NCBI GenBank assembly: GCA_964403525.1
Contig: CAYOGE010000021.1
Coordinates: 1-57,729 of the forward strand
Length of the DNA stretch: 57,729 nt
Reading direction: 5' to 3'
Source of the DNA: JAJTGZ01 sp964403525
GTDB taxonomy: Bacteria > Planctomycetota > Phycisphaerae > Phycisphaerales > UBA1924
Below, one piece after another: positions 26,362 to 34,978 of this stretch. A program made the position numbers and the translations under genes. Each line of letters opens with the position of its first letter. Positions within the stretch are counted from its first letter, which is position 1. The notes below the pieces were generated by a model. The model saw only the letters and a list, made by a program, of their open reading frames with translations, searched no databases and was not told the origin of the DNA.

Positions 26362-26367
26362 TATACT
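26362..26367 (+). promoter_or_regulatory. -10 element of the structured leader
   Basis: TATACT matches five of six consensus bases and would start transcription near 26374. No good -35 is visible at 16-18 bp spacing. It places the start about 180 nt ahead of the ATG at 26555. Confidence 0.5.
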
Positions 26368-26370
26368 GGC

Positions 26371-26554
26371 ATTGCTTCACGAAGCAAGCGGATTCCCGTT
26401 TCGCGCGGCCCGGTTTGCTGGCAACTGCTCAGGCAGTCCGCAACCAGCCCGAAGCCAAGCGAGCGAACCGATCAGATCGCGGTCTGGCGACTGTTCACCG
26501 GGCTGCAAACCCCGCGCTGTTCTGCAGCGCGCGCACATCACAGGAGTAGCAACC
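26371..26554 (+). ncRNA. Candidate structured 5' leader (riboswitch-like three-way junction)
   Basis: Seen by hand-folding. A first hairpin is TTGCTT/AAGCAA (26372-26387). P1 pairs 26403-26408 with 26512-26517 and 26412-26418 with 26505-26511: 13 bp with a CCC bulge. P2 (26419-26421 with 26444-26446) carries an ACTGC/GCAGT hairpin (26424-26437). P3 pairs 26446-26451 with 26499-26504 directly next to P1, and encloses GCCA/TGGC and ACCG/CGGT helices. A competing hairpin, 26514-26519 with 26525-26530, uses the 3' strand of P1 and ends 11 nt before the AGGAG at 26542. It matches no riboswitch class I know. It could instead be an independent small RNA. Confidence 0.5.
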
Positions 26555-27043
26555 ATGGCAACGTACCCGAACGAAACGCCTGGGCAGCGCCCTGACCCCA
26601 GCGCGTTGGATGAACTCAGCACCGCCCAACTGCAGGAGCAGCAGACGTCAAGGCTGATCGAGATCAAGGGTGCCCTTGGCATCCCCGTCGACCGCGCAGT
26701 ACCGATGGACCCGGCCGATCTCCAGCGCGTCGACCTCCTGCAGGATGAACTGATGGCCACCGGTTCCCCCGAGGGGCGCCCCCCCTCCCACGCGCTGCGC
26801 ATGGCCGAGTGGCGCTGGTTTGCGCTGGGAATCTCGGTTCTGCTGGCCGGGGGGCTGATCTGGGCCATCTCACAGGGGATGGACGTCTGGTGGATCGTCC
26901 TCTCCGCGCTGCTGATGCTCGGCCTGCTGGGCATCGGAATCGCGCCGGTGCTCTACGCCGGCCTGCTCCGTGGCGGCGAAGAACGCAACGCTCGCCAAAC
27001 AGCAGCGGCCGTCGTGAAGGGATCGGCGGAGATCAGCCGCTAG
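26555..27043 (+). CDS. Small membrane protein of unknown function, two TM helices
   Basis: A 162-residue protein. The N-terminal 90 residues are soluble and helical (LDELSTAQLQEQQTSRLIEIKGALG, LQRVDLLQDELMATG). Two membrane helices follow (FALGISVLLAGGLIWAIS and WWIVLSALLMLGLLGIGIAPVLY) and then a short Arg/Ala tail. I recognise no family. ATG 26555 follows AGGAG with 8-nt spacing; the longer frame upstream would translate the structured leader. The long leader is unusual in this window, where many genes look leaderless. Confidence 0.75.
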   Translation: MATYPNETPGQRPDPSALDELSTAQLQEQQTSRLIEIKGALGIPVDRAVPMDPADLQRVDLLQDELMATGSPEGRPPSHALRMAEWRWFALGISVLLAGGLIWAISQGMDVWWIVLSALLMLGLLGIGIAPVLYAGLLRGGEERNARQTAAAVVKGSAEISR

Positions 27044-27106
27044 AGCCCACGCGGCGATCGCCAGGCAGACCGACGATGCACGGCCACCCCTCTTTCGGGC
27101 GGGCGG

Positions 27107-27135
27107 TTGCTGCGTCGAGGTTTCTCCCCTACGAT
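27107..27135 (+). promoter_or_regulatory. Promoter of efp
   Basis: TTGCTG (27107-27112), a 17-bp spacer and TACGAT (27130-27135), giving a start near 27142 and a short leader containing AAGGA (27154-27158) before the ATG at 27167. Confidence 0.5.
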
Positions 27136-27166
27136 CCGCCCCGACATCCCTTAAGGACCCCCCCAC

Positions 27167-27730
27167 ATGAAGGCAATCGATATCCGCCCCGGTTACGGCA
27201 TCAAGATGGACGGCAAGTTCTGCGTCGTCACCGGCTACGAGTTCCGCAACCCCGGCAACCTCCGTTCCTTCGTCAACATCAAGTACAAGGACGTCCAGAA
27301 GGGTGGCGTCGTGGAACGCCGTTTCAACCCGTCCGACGACCTCGACGTCATCGACCTCGACCGCCGCCCCATGGAGTACCTCTACAACGAGGGCAAGGAC
27401 GCGGTCTTCATGGACAACGAGACCTTCGACCAGATCACCATCCCCGAAGCCGTCCTGGGCGAGAGCCTCAAGTACCTCCGCGCCAACGCCACCGCCGTGG
27501 TCCTGCTCCACGACGGCCGCCCGCTGCTGATCGAGCTCCCCGCCGCGGTTGAGCTGGTCGTCACCGAGACTGAGCCGGGCGTGAAGAACGCCACCGTCAC
27601 CAACGTGCAGAAGGAAGCGACGATGGAGACGGGCCTGCTCACCCGCGTACCCGCCTTCATCGCCCAGGGTGAGACCGTGCGCATCTCCACCGCCGACGGC
27701 TCGTACATGAGCCGCGCGTCGAAGGAGTAA
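27167..27730 (+). CDS. efp: Elongation factor P, variant tip loop
   Basis: A 187-residue EF-P with all three beta-barrel domains; it binds between the P and E sites to relieve stalling at polyproline. Family landmarks are MEYLYNEGKDAVFMDNETFDQI, ETEPGVK near residue 145 and the C-terminal GETVRISTADGSYMSR. The domain I tip, normally PGKGxAF with a modified lysine (or an arginine in EarP-type proteins), reads PGNLRSF here: Asn31 takes the usual position and Arg33 lies two residues on. No EpmA, EpmB or EarP gene is in the window. Confidence 0.92.
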   Translation: MKAIDIRPGYGIKMDGKFCVVTGYEFRNPGNLRSFVNIKYKDVQKGGVVERRFNPSDDLDVIDLDRRPMEYLYNEGKDAVFMDNETFDQITIPEAVLGESLKYLRANATAVVLLHDGRPLLIELPAAVELVVTETEPGVKNATVTNVQKEATMETGLLTRVPAFIAQGETVRISTADGSYMSRASKE

Positions 27731-27791
27731 GGCGGGAGGCACGCGCCATCGGGCACTAGGCACTCGTAAGAAATGCGAACCTCGGACCAGA

Positions 27792-27822
27792 CACCCCGGC
27801 CCTTGCTGGGGTGCCTTTGTTT
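27792..27822 (+). terminator. Rho-independent-like terminator after efp
   Basis: CACCCC (27792-27797) pairs with GGGGTG (27808-27813), followed by CCTTTGTTT. It lies about 60 bp after the efp stop and before aroK. Confidence 0.6.
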
Positions 27823-27871
27823 CATGCAGTGCCTGGTGGCGAACGGCGAGTGCCTCTCTTAGCCTCCCCCC

Positions 27872-28435
27872 ATGCTCATCCTCATGGGGCTTCGTGGCAG
27901 CGGCAAGAGCACGGTCGGGCCGCTCGTCGCCCGATCGCTGCGGACCGCCTACCTCGATCTTGACGAAGAGGTCCTCGAGACGATCGCTGACAGCCCCGCC
28001 GCGCCGGGAGTGAAGACCATCGGCGAGGCGTTCACCGCCGTCGGTGAGAAGGGGTTTCGCGCCTTCGAAGCCGGCGTGCTGAGGCTGCTTGTCGAGGAGC
28101 CCGAGTGCAGCGACATCGTGCTGGGGCTCGGCGGTGGAACGCCCACCTTTGCCGAATCAAGGGAGCTCATCCGCGGGCTGATCCGCACCTCCCGCGGCCA
28201 GTCGTCGCTCATCTACTTGCGCGCCACGCCCGCAACGCTGACCACTCGCCTCCTGGCGACCGACACGTCAACGCGACCGTCCCTCACCGGGCGCGGCGTG
28301 ATCGAAGAGATCGGTGAGGTCTTCGCCGCGCGCGACCCGCTCTACCGGTCGATCGCCACGCGCGAGATCGACGTTGACGGGCTCACACCCGAGCAGACCG
28401 CCGCCCTGATCCTGCGCCCAATCCCCAGCTCTTAG
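27872..28435 (+). CDS. aroK: Shikimate kinase
   Basis: A 187-residue P-loop kinase phosphorylating shikimate in aromatic amino-acid synthesis. Walker A is GLRGSGKST; the shikimate-site DLDEEV (usual DxD) is at about 30-35, GEKGFRAFEAGVLRLL matches the family GE..FR..E motif and VLGLGGGTPTF matches the GGG motif. A lid Arg lies around residue 130 (TRPSLTGR). TAGCCT (27860-27865) ends 7 nt before the ATG and there is no Shine-Dalgarno. It overlaps the convergent rhomboid gene by 4 bp at the stops. Confidence 0.9.
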   Translation: MLILMGLRGSGKSTVGPLVARSLRTAYLDLDEEVLETIADSPAAPGVKTIGEAFTAVGEKGFRAFEAGVLRLLVEEPECSDIVLGLGGGTPTFAESRELIRGLIRTSRGQSSLIYLRATPATLTTRLLATDTSTRPSLTGRGVIEEIGEVFAARDPLYRSIATREIDVDGLTPEQTAALILRPIPSS

Positions 28436-29889
28436 ACCGCTCCCTTGAGTTCCTGGCGGAGCGTTTCGGCCAGCGCGTGCAACTCTGTGTCGCCAAAGGG
28501 CGACTTGATCCCCGCGAGGGCTGCGCTGGCACGCTTGGGGTTCTTCAGGTAACGGTGGGCGACCAGCGCCAGCATCAGGCGCACCCGCCCTTCTTCCGGA
28601 TCCGCCAGCCCCTTCAGCGAATCCAGGTACGCTTCGTACGCGTCGGCCGCGTCGCTGTACCGCCCGCTCTCGGTGAAGAGGTTGCCCGCGGCCACCACCA
28701 CGCGCCGGCTCCCCGTGGCACCGCGGTTGGCGGGGTCCTTCAGCAGCACGCGAAGCGAGGCCGCCGCTCCCGGCGCATCGCCGGCCTCCACGCGCTGGGC
28801 GAGCTCTGCACGCGCTTGCGCGATGCGGAGCGACTCCTTCTCCTTCGCGGCGTTTGCTTCCTCCGCGTCGACCCGCTGCCACAGCACCCGCTCCTCGACG
28901 CCCCCCGCCCTGCCGCGCCCGCCGCGCGCAGCCTCGCCGGCGGAAGCCGGCTCGCGCTTGTCCGCGGTCGGCGTCGCCGGCTTTGCGGCGCTCGGTTTCT
29001 CGATCCGGCTTTTCCATTCGCGGTCCGCCTCAGCCGCCAGCCGCCGGAACTCCGCGCGCCGCGCCTGCTGCCGGAAGACCGCCAGCAGCGACCAGTCCTC
29101 GTCGGGGAGCAGCCTGGTCAACAACAACACCGCGGCGACGGCAGCGCCGACCGCGTAGCCACCCACGTGCGCGAGAAAGGCGACGTCTTCCCCGTGCGTG
29201 CCGAGCCCCCAGAGGTCCTTCATGACCGCCAGCGCGAGGAAGATCCACGCGGGGAGCTCCATCGTGCCCACCATGACAAAGAAGAGGAACACCTTGATGT
29301 GCGTTCGCGGGAAGAGCACAAGGAACGCGCCGGTCACCGCCGCGATCGCTCCCGACGCGCCGATCACCGGCGAGGCCTCAAACAGTGCGTGCGCAAGCCC
29401 GGCCATCGCCCCGCCGACCAGGTAGAACAGCAGGAACCCCACCCGCCCGAAGCGGTCCTCCACCGCCGGCCCAAAGACCCACAGGAAGAGCATGTTGCCC
29501 GCCAGGTGGAAGAGCCCAGCGTGCAGGAACTGGTACGTCAGCAGCGTCACCCACCCCCAGTTGCCCGGCGACTTGACGTGGAACAGCGGCTCGCCAGTCA
29601 TCGCCGCCCGCACCCGCAGCATCGCCTGATTCAGCAGCTCCTCGGGCGTCCGATCCCTCGCCCCATCGTCCCCCGTTGCTCCTCCATCGACGCCACCCGC
29701 CCCAGCCCCACCCAGCCCCAGGTTGAGCGGGTTCAGCCACGCCTGCTCCTGCAGGTGTTTGAAACGCTCAGGCTGTGTCCGCTCCACCGCCGACATCGCC
29801 AAAAAAACCGCGATGTTCACCAGCAGGAGTGCCCAGGTCGCCAGCGGAAGGCGTCGTTGCGGTCTGTCTGTTGTCAGGGGGATCAGCAC
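28432..29889 (-). CDS. Rhomboid family intramembrane serine protease with C-terminal helical domain
   Basis: A 485-residue membrane protease. The catalytic serine lies in VIGASGAIAAVTG and the histidine in FLAHVGGYAVGAA; the L1-loop and TM2 region NMLFLWVFGPAVEDRFG is typical. About seven membrane segments fill residues 15-290, with a loop rich in Gly and acidic residues near 60-85. A soluble tail of about 200 residues has Ala-rich helices resembling tetratricopeptide repeats (VAAGNLFTESGRYSDAADAYEAYL). The start is GTG at 29889, with TAGACT (complement of 29896-29901) ending 7 nt upstream. Substrates unknown. Confidence 0.9.
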   Translation of the reverse strand: MLIPLTTDRPQRRLPLATWALLLVNIAVFLAMSAVERTQPERFKHLQEQAWLNPLNLGLGGAGAGGVDGGATGDDGARDRTPEELLNQAMLRVRAAMTGEPLFHVKSPGNWGWVTLLTYQFLHAGLFHLAGNMLFLWVFGPAVEDRFGRVGFLLFYLVGGAMAGLAHALFEASPVIGASGAIAAVTGAFLVLFPRTHIKVFLFFVMVGTMELPAWIFLALAVMKDLWGLGTHGEDVAFLAHVGGYAVGAAVAAVLLLTRLLPDEDWSLLAVFRQQARRAEFRRLAAEADREWKSRIEKPSAAKPATPTADKREPASAGEAARGGRGRAGGVEERVLWQRVDAEEANAAKEKESLRIAQARAELAQRVEAGDAPGAAASLRVLLKDPANRGATGSRRVVVAAGNLFTESGRYSDAADAYEAYLDSLKGLADPEEGRVRLMLALVAHRYLKNPKRASAALAGIKSPFGDTELHALAETLRQELKGAV

Positions 29890-30018
29890 GGGGTGAGTCT
29901 ACGTATGGGCAAGCTCACAGGCCCGTTTCCCCTACTCCAATCCGGTTCACCGTCTATAGTCTCACCCACCCCCGATCCACCGACTTTCCACCGATTCCAC
30001 CCACACGGCACACTCCCC

Positions 30019-31215
30019 ATGACCACCACAGCCCCCACCGCTCCCGCCACAGCCGCCGCCCCCGTCTTCAAGCCGGGGCTTGAAGGCGTCATCGCCGCCG
30101 AGACCAGGATGTCGTACATCGACGGTGAGAAGGGTGTGCTCGAGTACGTCGGCATCCCCATCGACGACCTCGCCCGCAACTCGACCTTCGAGGAGACGGT
30201 CTTCCTCCTGTGGAACCGCCGCCTCCCCAGCAAGGCGGAACTCGACGCCTTCACCGCCGAGCTGCGAGGCCACTACAACCTCCCCGAGGGGATGGTCCAG
30301 CGCATCGAGTCGTGCCCCAAGGACGCGACCCCGATGCACATGCTGCGCACGATGGTCAGCGCGCTCTCCATGTACGACGCCGACGCCGACACCGTCGAGA
30401 TCGCCGGCGCCCGCAAGAAGGCCCTGGCGATCCTCGCCCAGACGCCCGTCATCATCGCCTGCTTCGACCGGCACCGGCGCGGCGAGAAGTTCATCGCCCC
30501 GCGCAAGGACCTTTCCTTCGCCGCCAACTTCCTCTACATGCTCAACGGCGCTGTCCCCACCGAAGCCGTCGCCCGCGCCTTTGACATCTGCATGATCCTC
30601 CACGCCGACCACGGGCTCAACAACTCCACGTTCACCGCGCGGGTCATCACCAGCACCCTCAGCGACGTCTACTCCGCCCTCACCGGCGCGATCGGCAGCC
30701 TCCGCGGCCCGCTCCACGGCGGCGCCAACGAAGAGGTGATGGTCATGCTCGGCGAGATCGAGGCCGAGGCGAAGAAGCAGGGCAAGCCGACCGCCGAGGT
30801 CGTCGAGCCGTTCATCATGGGCCGCCTCCAGCGCAAGGAGCGCATCATGGGGTTCGGCCACCGCGTCTACAAGACGATCGACCCCCGCGCCACCTTCCTC
30901 AAGACCTTCAGCAAGCAGATCGCCACCGACACCGGCAACCTCAAGCTCTACGAGATGTCGAGCCAGATCGAGGCGATCATGGCCCGCGAGGTCGGCGGCA
31001 AGGGGATCTACCCCAACGTCGACTTCTACTCGGCCACCACGTACCACAGCATCGGCCTCAGGCTCGACCTCTTCACGCCGATGTTCGCCATGAGCCGCAT
31101 CAGCGGCTGGAGCGGCCACATCCTCGAGCAGCTCGACGGCAACCGCCTCTTCCGCCCCGCCGCAAAGTACGTCGGCCCCCACGCCGCCAAGTACGTGCCG
31201 ATCGCGCAGCGCTGA
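30019..31215 (+). CDS. gltA: Citrate synthase
   Basis: Condenses oxaloacetate and acetyl-CoA at the entry to the TCA cycle. The 398-residue product has the catalytic segments ILHADHGLNNSTF, IMGFGHRVYKTIDPRA and YPNVDFYSATTY (His, His, Asp), plus GPLHGGANEEV. The length fits type II or methylcitrate-synthase-like enzymes, so 2-methylcitrate activity is possible. ATG 30019 is chosen by alignment; the long open frame upstream is the antisense of the rhomboid gene. TATAGT at 29955-29960 could be its -10, leaving a leader of about 50 nt. Confidence 0.93.
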   Translation: MTTTAPTAPATAAAPVFKPGLEGVIAAETRMSYIDGEKGVLEYVGIPIDDLARNSTFEETVFLLWNRRLPSKAELDAFTAELRGHYNLPEGMVQRIESCPKDATPMHMLRTMVSALSMYDADADTVEIAGARKKALAILAQTPVIIACFDRHRRGEKFIAPRKDLSFAANFLYMLNGAVPTEAVARAFDICMILHADHGLNNSTFTARVITSTLSDVYSALTGAIGSLRGPLHGGANEEVMVMLGEIEAEAKKQGKPTAEVVEPFIMGRLQRKERIMGFGHRVYKTIDPRATFLKTFSKQIATDTGNLKLYEMSSQIEAIMAREVGGKGIYPNVDFYSATTYHSIGLRLDLFTPMFAMSRISGWSGHILEQLDGNRLFRPAAKYVGPHAAKYVPIAQR

Positions 31216-31252
31216 GCACGCTCGATCGGGCGGCATCTCACTTCTGCGCTGA

Positions 31253-32200
31253 TTACCCGGCCGCGTCGGCCCTGCGCCGGCGCTGCACAGTGGCCGCGCC
31301 CGCCACCGCGAACAGGCCGAACGCGCCCGGCGTCGGCGTCAGGATGAACGTGTTGTCCGCCACGCCCGCCTGCACGCTGTTGACGGTGTAGCCCTCAGGC
31401 ACGTTAAACGCCGGAGCGTTGGTGGCGAAGCTGGCGGTGTGCGCAAAGTCGGTCGAGGTGGAGATGCTGATGCTGCCGCCCCTGGGCACCGAGACCTGCG
31501 CGTTGACCTGCAGGAACATCCGGATCGAGAAGGGCGTGTTCACGGGCACCATCACCGTGTCGGTGGTGCCCTGCGCTGTGCCGTTGAAGTTGGTGAAGAA
31601 GCCGTTGCCGAGCGTGTTGACCACCGGCCCGCCGCGGTCTGAATAGACCGTCCAGTTGCTCCCCTGGCCGACGCCGTTGACCCAGATCCCGAAGCTCGCC
31701 GCCGAATACTGCGACCAGCCGACGTTGTGCGGATCGACCGCGTTGCTCGTCGTGAACCCGAACGACCCGTGCAGCAGCACGTTGACCGAGAACGGCACCA
31801 TCCCGCTCCCCCCACCCCCTCCGACGGGCGAGACCACGATGTCGTTCCAGGTGGCGTCGGCGTTCGCCTCTGCACGCATGTAGTAGCCGCCGGGGTTGCC
31901 GTCGCCGTTGTTCCAGATGTACTGCGCGCTGGCGTAGCCGTTGACGTACCCCGGCCCCCCGCCGGAGACGGCCGTCGCGTACCGGCTCGGCGAGAGCGGG
32001 GCGAATGAATCGAACGTAGTGCCCCGCTGCCCGGTCCCGCCCACCGTCGCGTTGTACTCCCCCAGCGCGTTGCCGAACGGGGCGAACGTGGTGTAGCTGT
32101 CGGCGATGTAGCCGCTCATCTGCACCTGCGCCAGCGCGGCGTGGGTGGCGATGAACGCGGCAGCGCAGGCGAACGCGGCGGGGCGGTTGAGCGAGGGCAC
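31253..32200 (-). CDS. Secreted protein with PEP-CTERM-like sorting tail
   Basis: A 315-residue exported protein of unknown function, beta-rich and Gly/Ser/Asn/Thr-rich. The signal peptide (SLNRPAAFACAAAFIATHAALA) is followed by repeated aromatic/Gly segments. The C-terminus LTPTPGAFGLFAVAGAATVQRRRR has a PTPGA motif, hydrophobic helix and Arg cluster as in PEP-CTERM-type surface proteins. The start is GTG at 32200, set by AAGGAG with 7-nt spacing; the frame's upstream ATG at 32242 would spoil the signal peptide. The 266-bp gap upstream shows no gene. Confidence 0.8.
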   Translation of the reverse strand: MPSLNRPAAFACAAAFIATHAALAQVQMSGYIADSYTTFAPFGNALGEYNATVGGTGQRGTTFDSFAPLSPSRYATAVSGGGPGYVNGYASAQYIWNNGDGNPGGYYMRAEANADATWNDIVVSPVGGGGGSGMVPFSVNVLLHGSFGFTTSNAVDPHNVGWSQYSAASFGIWVNGVGQGSNWTVYSDRGGPVVNTLGNGFFTNFNGTAQGTTDTVMVPVNTPFSIRMFLQVNAQVSVPRGGSISISTSTDFAHTASFATNAPAFNVPEGYTVNSVQAGVADNTFILTPTPGAFGLFAVAGAATVQRRRRADAAG

Positions 32201-32466
32201 GGGTAATCTCCTTGGGCCAGCGCAAAGGCGCGGCCATCCCAATCAACACAAGCGGAGCTTGTGAGACACGACGACGACGGGGTGAGCATACCGCCAGAGT
32301 CCCTCCGCCACCGGCACAATCCGAAGAACATTCGAAACGCGGGCGTCCACCCTGTCAGGATCCGTACCGAATTGTGCCCATCCGAGGCAGGCTCACTCGC
32401 TGGCGGCGAAACAGAAATGTCTTCATCGCCGCTGCGCCTTCCTTTGCGCCCACCGTGGTGACCCCC

Positions 32467-34308
32467 TCACCGATCAGCGAACCTCCACGCCGCCTCGCCG
32501 TCGATGGTGAGCGGCGTGCCCGTCAGCTCAGCGCGGAGCAGCTCGATGGGGATGGGGCCGTAGCGCAGCACCGCGTCGTTGAAGGGCTTCTCATCCATCA
32601 GCCCGCCGTCGCGCCCGAGCACCAGCTCGCCGTGCAGGGCGCGGAGCTGCTTGCCGCCGACCATGTAGCCGCACTGGTAGAGCGGGCCGTAGTCGCCGCC
32701 GATGTAGCGGCGCACCTCGGCGGTGGCGTTGGCACGCTCGTGGCCGACGGTGGTGCAGAGCGCATCGATCATCTGCTGCGGCGACATCTCACCCAGGTGG
32801 AAGCGCAGGCTGACGGTGATGCGGGCGCAGCGGTGCATGCGCCAAAAGAGCATGCCGAGGCGGTCCTGCGGCGACTTGGCCCAGTTGCGGTCCCACAGCT
32901 TCATCTCCCAGTAGAGCGCCCAACCCTCGACGTAGAAGGGCGTGCCGAACTGGCGGCGGTAGGGCTTCTCGCGCGCGGCCATGAACGACTGCAGGTGGTG
33001 GCCGGGGATCAACTCGTGGGGGACGACGATGCGCGTGAAGCGGCGGTTGTTGCCGCGCATCGACATCAGCTTGTCGTCGTGGCTCATCGCATCCGTCGGC
33101 GCGGCGATGCCGATCGCCTGCGAGAAGTAGACCGCGAACGGGAGCGTGCGCTGCTGCTGCGGCGAGAGCATCGCTTCCTTCCAGTAGTCCTCGCACATCG
33201 GCGGGACGGTGACGAGACCGCCCCCCCCTTTCCCATTCTTCACAAAGTCGATCGCCTCGCGGGCGACGGCGGCGACATAGGCCGCCTGCCCGCCGGGGGG
33301 GCTGACATCCTGCTTGATCTGCTCGAGCGCCTTCTTCCAGTCGCCCTTGCCGTCGGCGTCGAGCACGCCCATCTCGCGCGCGGCGGCCTCGGCCTGCAGC
33401 GTGCACCAGGCCATCTCGCGCTCGCCGATGGCGATGAGCTCCTCCGGCGAGTAGGCGATGCACTCGTTCTTGAGCGCTTCGACCAGCGCCTCGCGCCCGA
33501 TCGGGTCGCCGACGAGCGGGTCGTCGGGCTTCCCCTTGATGCCGGCGACCTCCTCGCGCAGGTGCCGCGCAAGGTCGTCGATCGCACGCCCCGCCTCCTC
33601 GCGCGGCTTGGCGCACCACCACGTGAATTCTGGTGTGTAGCCGGCGGAGTGGTCGTACCAGGCCGCGAGGTCGCCGCCGAGGGAGGCGAGGGCGGCGGCC
33701 GCCCGCTGCGCGGTGACGGCCGATGGCTTGGCGGAATCGGCGTGGTCGCGGGCGGACTTGACCAGCGCGGGGATGGTGGCGAGCGCATCGGCGGCGGCCC
33801 GCGCATCGAGCGGCTCCATCCTCCAGCGTGCCTGCTCCAGCGCGATGATGACGTTGCGCACCGTGAGCAGGTCGTTCATCTCGGCGAGGCGGCGGCGGTC
33901 GAGGCGGAGCTGCGCGAGCTCGCCGCGGAGGTCGTTGCGGAGGAGCACGGCGTCGACGCGGGCCGACTGCGAAAGGGTCGAGAAGTCGATCGCGGCGACC
34001 TCGGCCAGTTGGCGGGTGATCAACGCCTCGCGCCGATCGAATGCCGCCTCGGACCAGCGGATGGAGTCGAACCGCCCCAGCGTGGCGCTGTCGGCGGCGA
34101 AGCGGTTGATGGTGTCGGCGAGATCGAGCCGCACGCCCGGCTGTTGAGGCGGTGGCAGGAGCATGACCGGTGCCACCGCAGCGGTTGATGGCGGAGGAGC
34201 CACCTGCAACGTCGAGCACGCGCCGGCGCTCACAAGCAGAGCGACAGCAGCAATCGGTAGCAACTTGTTGTGCGGGGGCTCGGTCCAGACGCTGGAGAGG
34301 GGGGGCAT
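32467..34308 (-). CDS. DUF885 family lipoprotein, probable metallopeptidase
   Basis: A 613-residue DUF885 protein. Family landmarks are the metal-site-like motif VPHELIPGHHLQSF near residue 425, EGWALYWEMKLWDR near 455 and the C-terminal PFNDAVLRYGPIPIELLRAEL. Peptidase activity is inferred from the HExxPGHH signature. A hydrophobic segment then SAGACS indicates a lipobox. TATCCT (complement of 34318-34323) ends 10 nt before the ATG with no Shine-Dalgarno. The gene contains an 8-C run at 33231-33238 and a 7-G run near 33295. Confidence 0.85.
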   Translation of the reverse strand: MPPLSSVWTEPPHNKLLPIAAVALLVSAGACSTLQVAPPPSTAAVAPVMLLPPPQQPGVRLDLADTINRFAADSATLGRFDSIRWSEAAFDRREALITRQLAEVAAIDFSTLSQSARVDAVLLRNDLRGELAQLRLDRRRLAEMNDLLTVRNVIIALEQARWRMEPLDARAAADALATIPALVKSARDHADSAKPSAVTAQRAAAALASLGGDLAAWYDHSAGYTPEFTWWCAKPREEAGRAIDDLARHLREEVAGIKGKPDDPLVGDPIGREALVEALKNECIAYSPEELIAIGEREMAWCTLQAEAAAREMGVLDADGKGDWKKALEQIKQDVSPPGGQAAYVAAVAREAIDFVKNGKGGGGLVTVPPMCEDYWKEAMLSPQQQRTLPFAVYFSQAIGIAAPTDAMSHDDKLMSMRGNNRRFTRIVVPHELIPGHHLQSFMAAREKPYRRQFGTPFYVEGWALYWEMKLWDRNWAKSPQDRLGMLFWRMHRCARITVSLRFHLGEMSPQQMIDALCTTVGHERANATAEVRRYIGGDYGPLYQCGYMVGGKQLRALHGELVLGRDGGLMDEKPFNDAVLRYGPIPIELLRAELTGTPLTIDGEAAWRFADR

Positions 34309-34374
34309 GGCGGGGCGAGGATATCCGCTCCCGCCCAGCCGCGTTTCCCGTCCTACGCGCGGAGTGGCCGGTCC

Positions 34375-34845
34375 TCAGGTTCTCTCGGCCGTTTCGGCGA
34401 CCATCCGCTTGATGTAGGCCTGGAAGGAGTCGTGCATGAGCTTCATGCTCGGCGTGTTCATCATGACGCGGAAGCTCGGCTCGGAGGCGATCTCACGCAT
34501 GCGTTTGTCCCAGCTTGTGTAGTAGTCGTCGGGTATCTGGCCCTGCTGGCGGGCGAACCAGACGATCTCGAAGACCGACAACTGCATGAGGTTGAAGAAG
34601 TACTCGCGCACCTCGGTGTCGGTGGCGGCGTGCTGCACGTCGTGCCGGTAGACGCGCGCCAGGTTGGGGTCGTCCACGCGCATCTCGCGCAGGTGCATCT
34701 GCAGTTCCACGAGCCTGGTGAAGTTCGCAACGTGCTGGGCGCGGCGGAAGTTGCGGAACTGGTAGGCGCTGTAGATCAGCCCGCCGGCGATCGCCACGGA
34801 ACTGAGGGCCTGGAAGATGAGCTGCATCGCCTGCATGGTGGGCAT
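34375..34845 (-). CDS. Membrane-anchored small protein of unknown function
   Basis: A 156-residue protein with one N-terminal helix (LIFQALSSVAIAGGLIYSAYQF) and a soluble helical domain (RAQHVANFTRLVELQMHLREM, EVREYFFNLMQLSVFEIVWFARQQG, YTSWDKRMREIASEPSF). It resembles DUF4760-like or other single-pass sensors of unknown role; I cannot assign a family firmly. ATG 34845 is chosen because TACCTT (complement of 34852-34857) ends 7 nt upstream. Divergent from polA. Confidence 0.65.
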   Translation of the reverse strand: MPTMQAMQLIFQALSSVAIAGGLIYSAYQFRNFRRAQHVANFTRLVELQMHLREMRVDDPNLARVYRHDVQHAATDTEVREYFFNLMQLSVFEIVWFARQQGQIPDDYYTSWDKRMREIASEPSFRVMMNTPSMKLMHDSFQAYIKRMVAETAERT

Positions 34846-34978
34846 GGGGGGAAGGTAAGCAGCGGAGGGACACGGGGACATGAGACAGGGGGACATGGGG
34901 AAGCAAGGGTGGGCTCCTCTCCGCTACCGATGTCCCCTGCCCCCTGTCCCCTTGTCTATCTCCCCCCTACTTTCGTCC

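Noticed and set aside
26424..26437. Glycine-riboswitch-like CTCAGGCA within the leader
   Set aside because: The surrounding glycine aptamer core is missing and the bases are accounted for by a simple hairpin.
28477..30018. N-terminal extension of the citrate synthase frame by over 500 residues
   Set aside because: The extension is the antisense of the rhomboid gene; citrate synthase homology begins at 30019.
34877..34955. Inverted GGGACA/TGTCCC-rich repeats before polA
   Set aside because: Low-complexity sequence with only loose inversion; kept as a note rather than called as an element.
34880..34978. Upstream extension of polA
   Set aside because: Translates CCCCTGTCCC-type repeat sequence; homology and the -10 hexamer point to GTG 34979.
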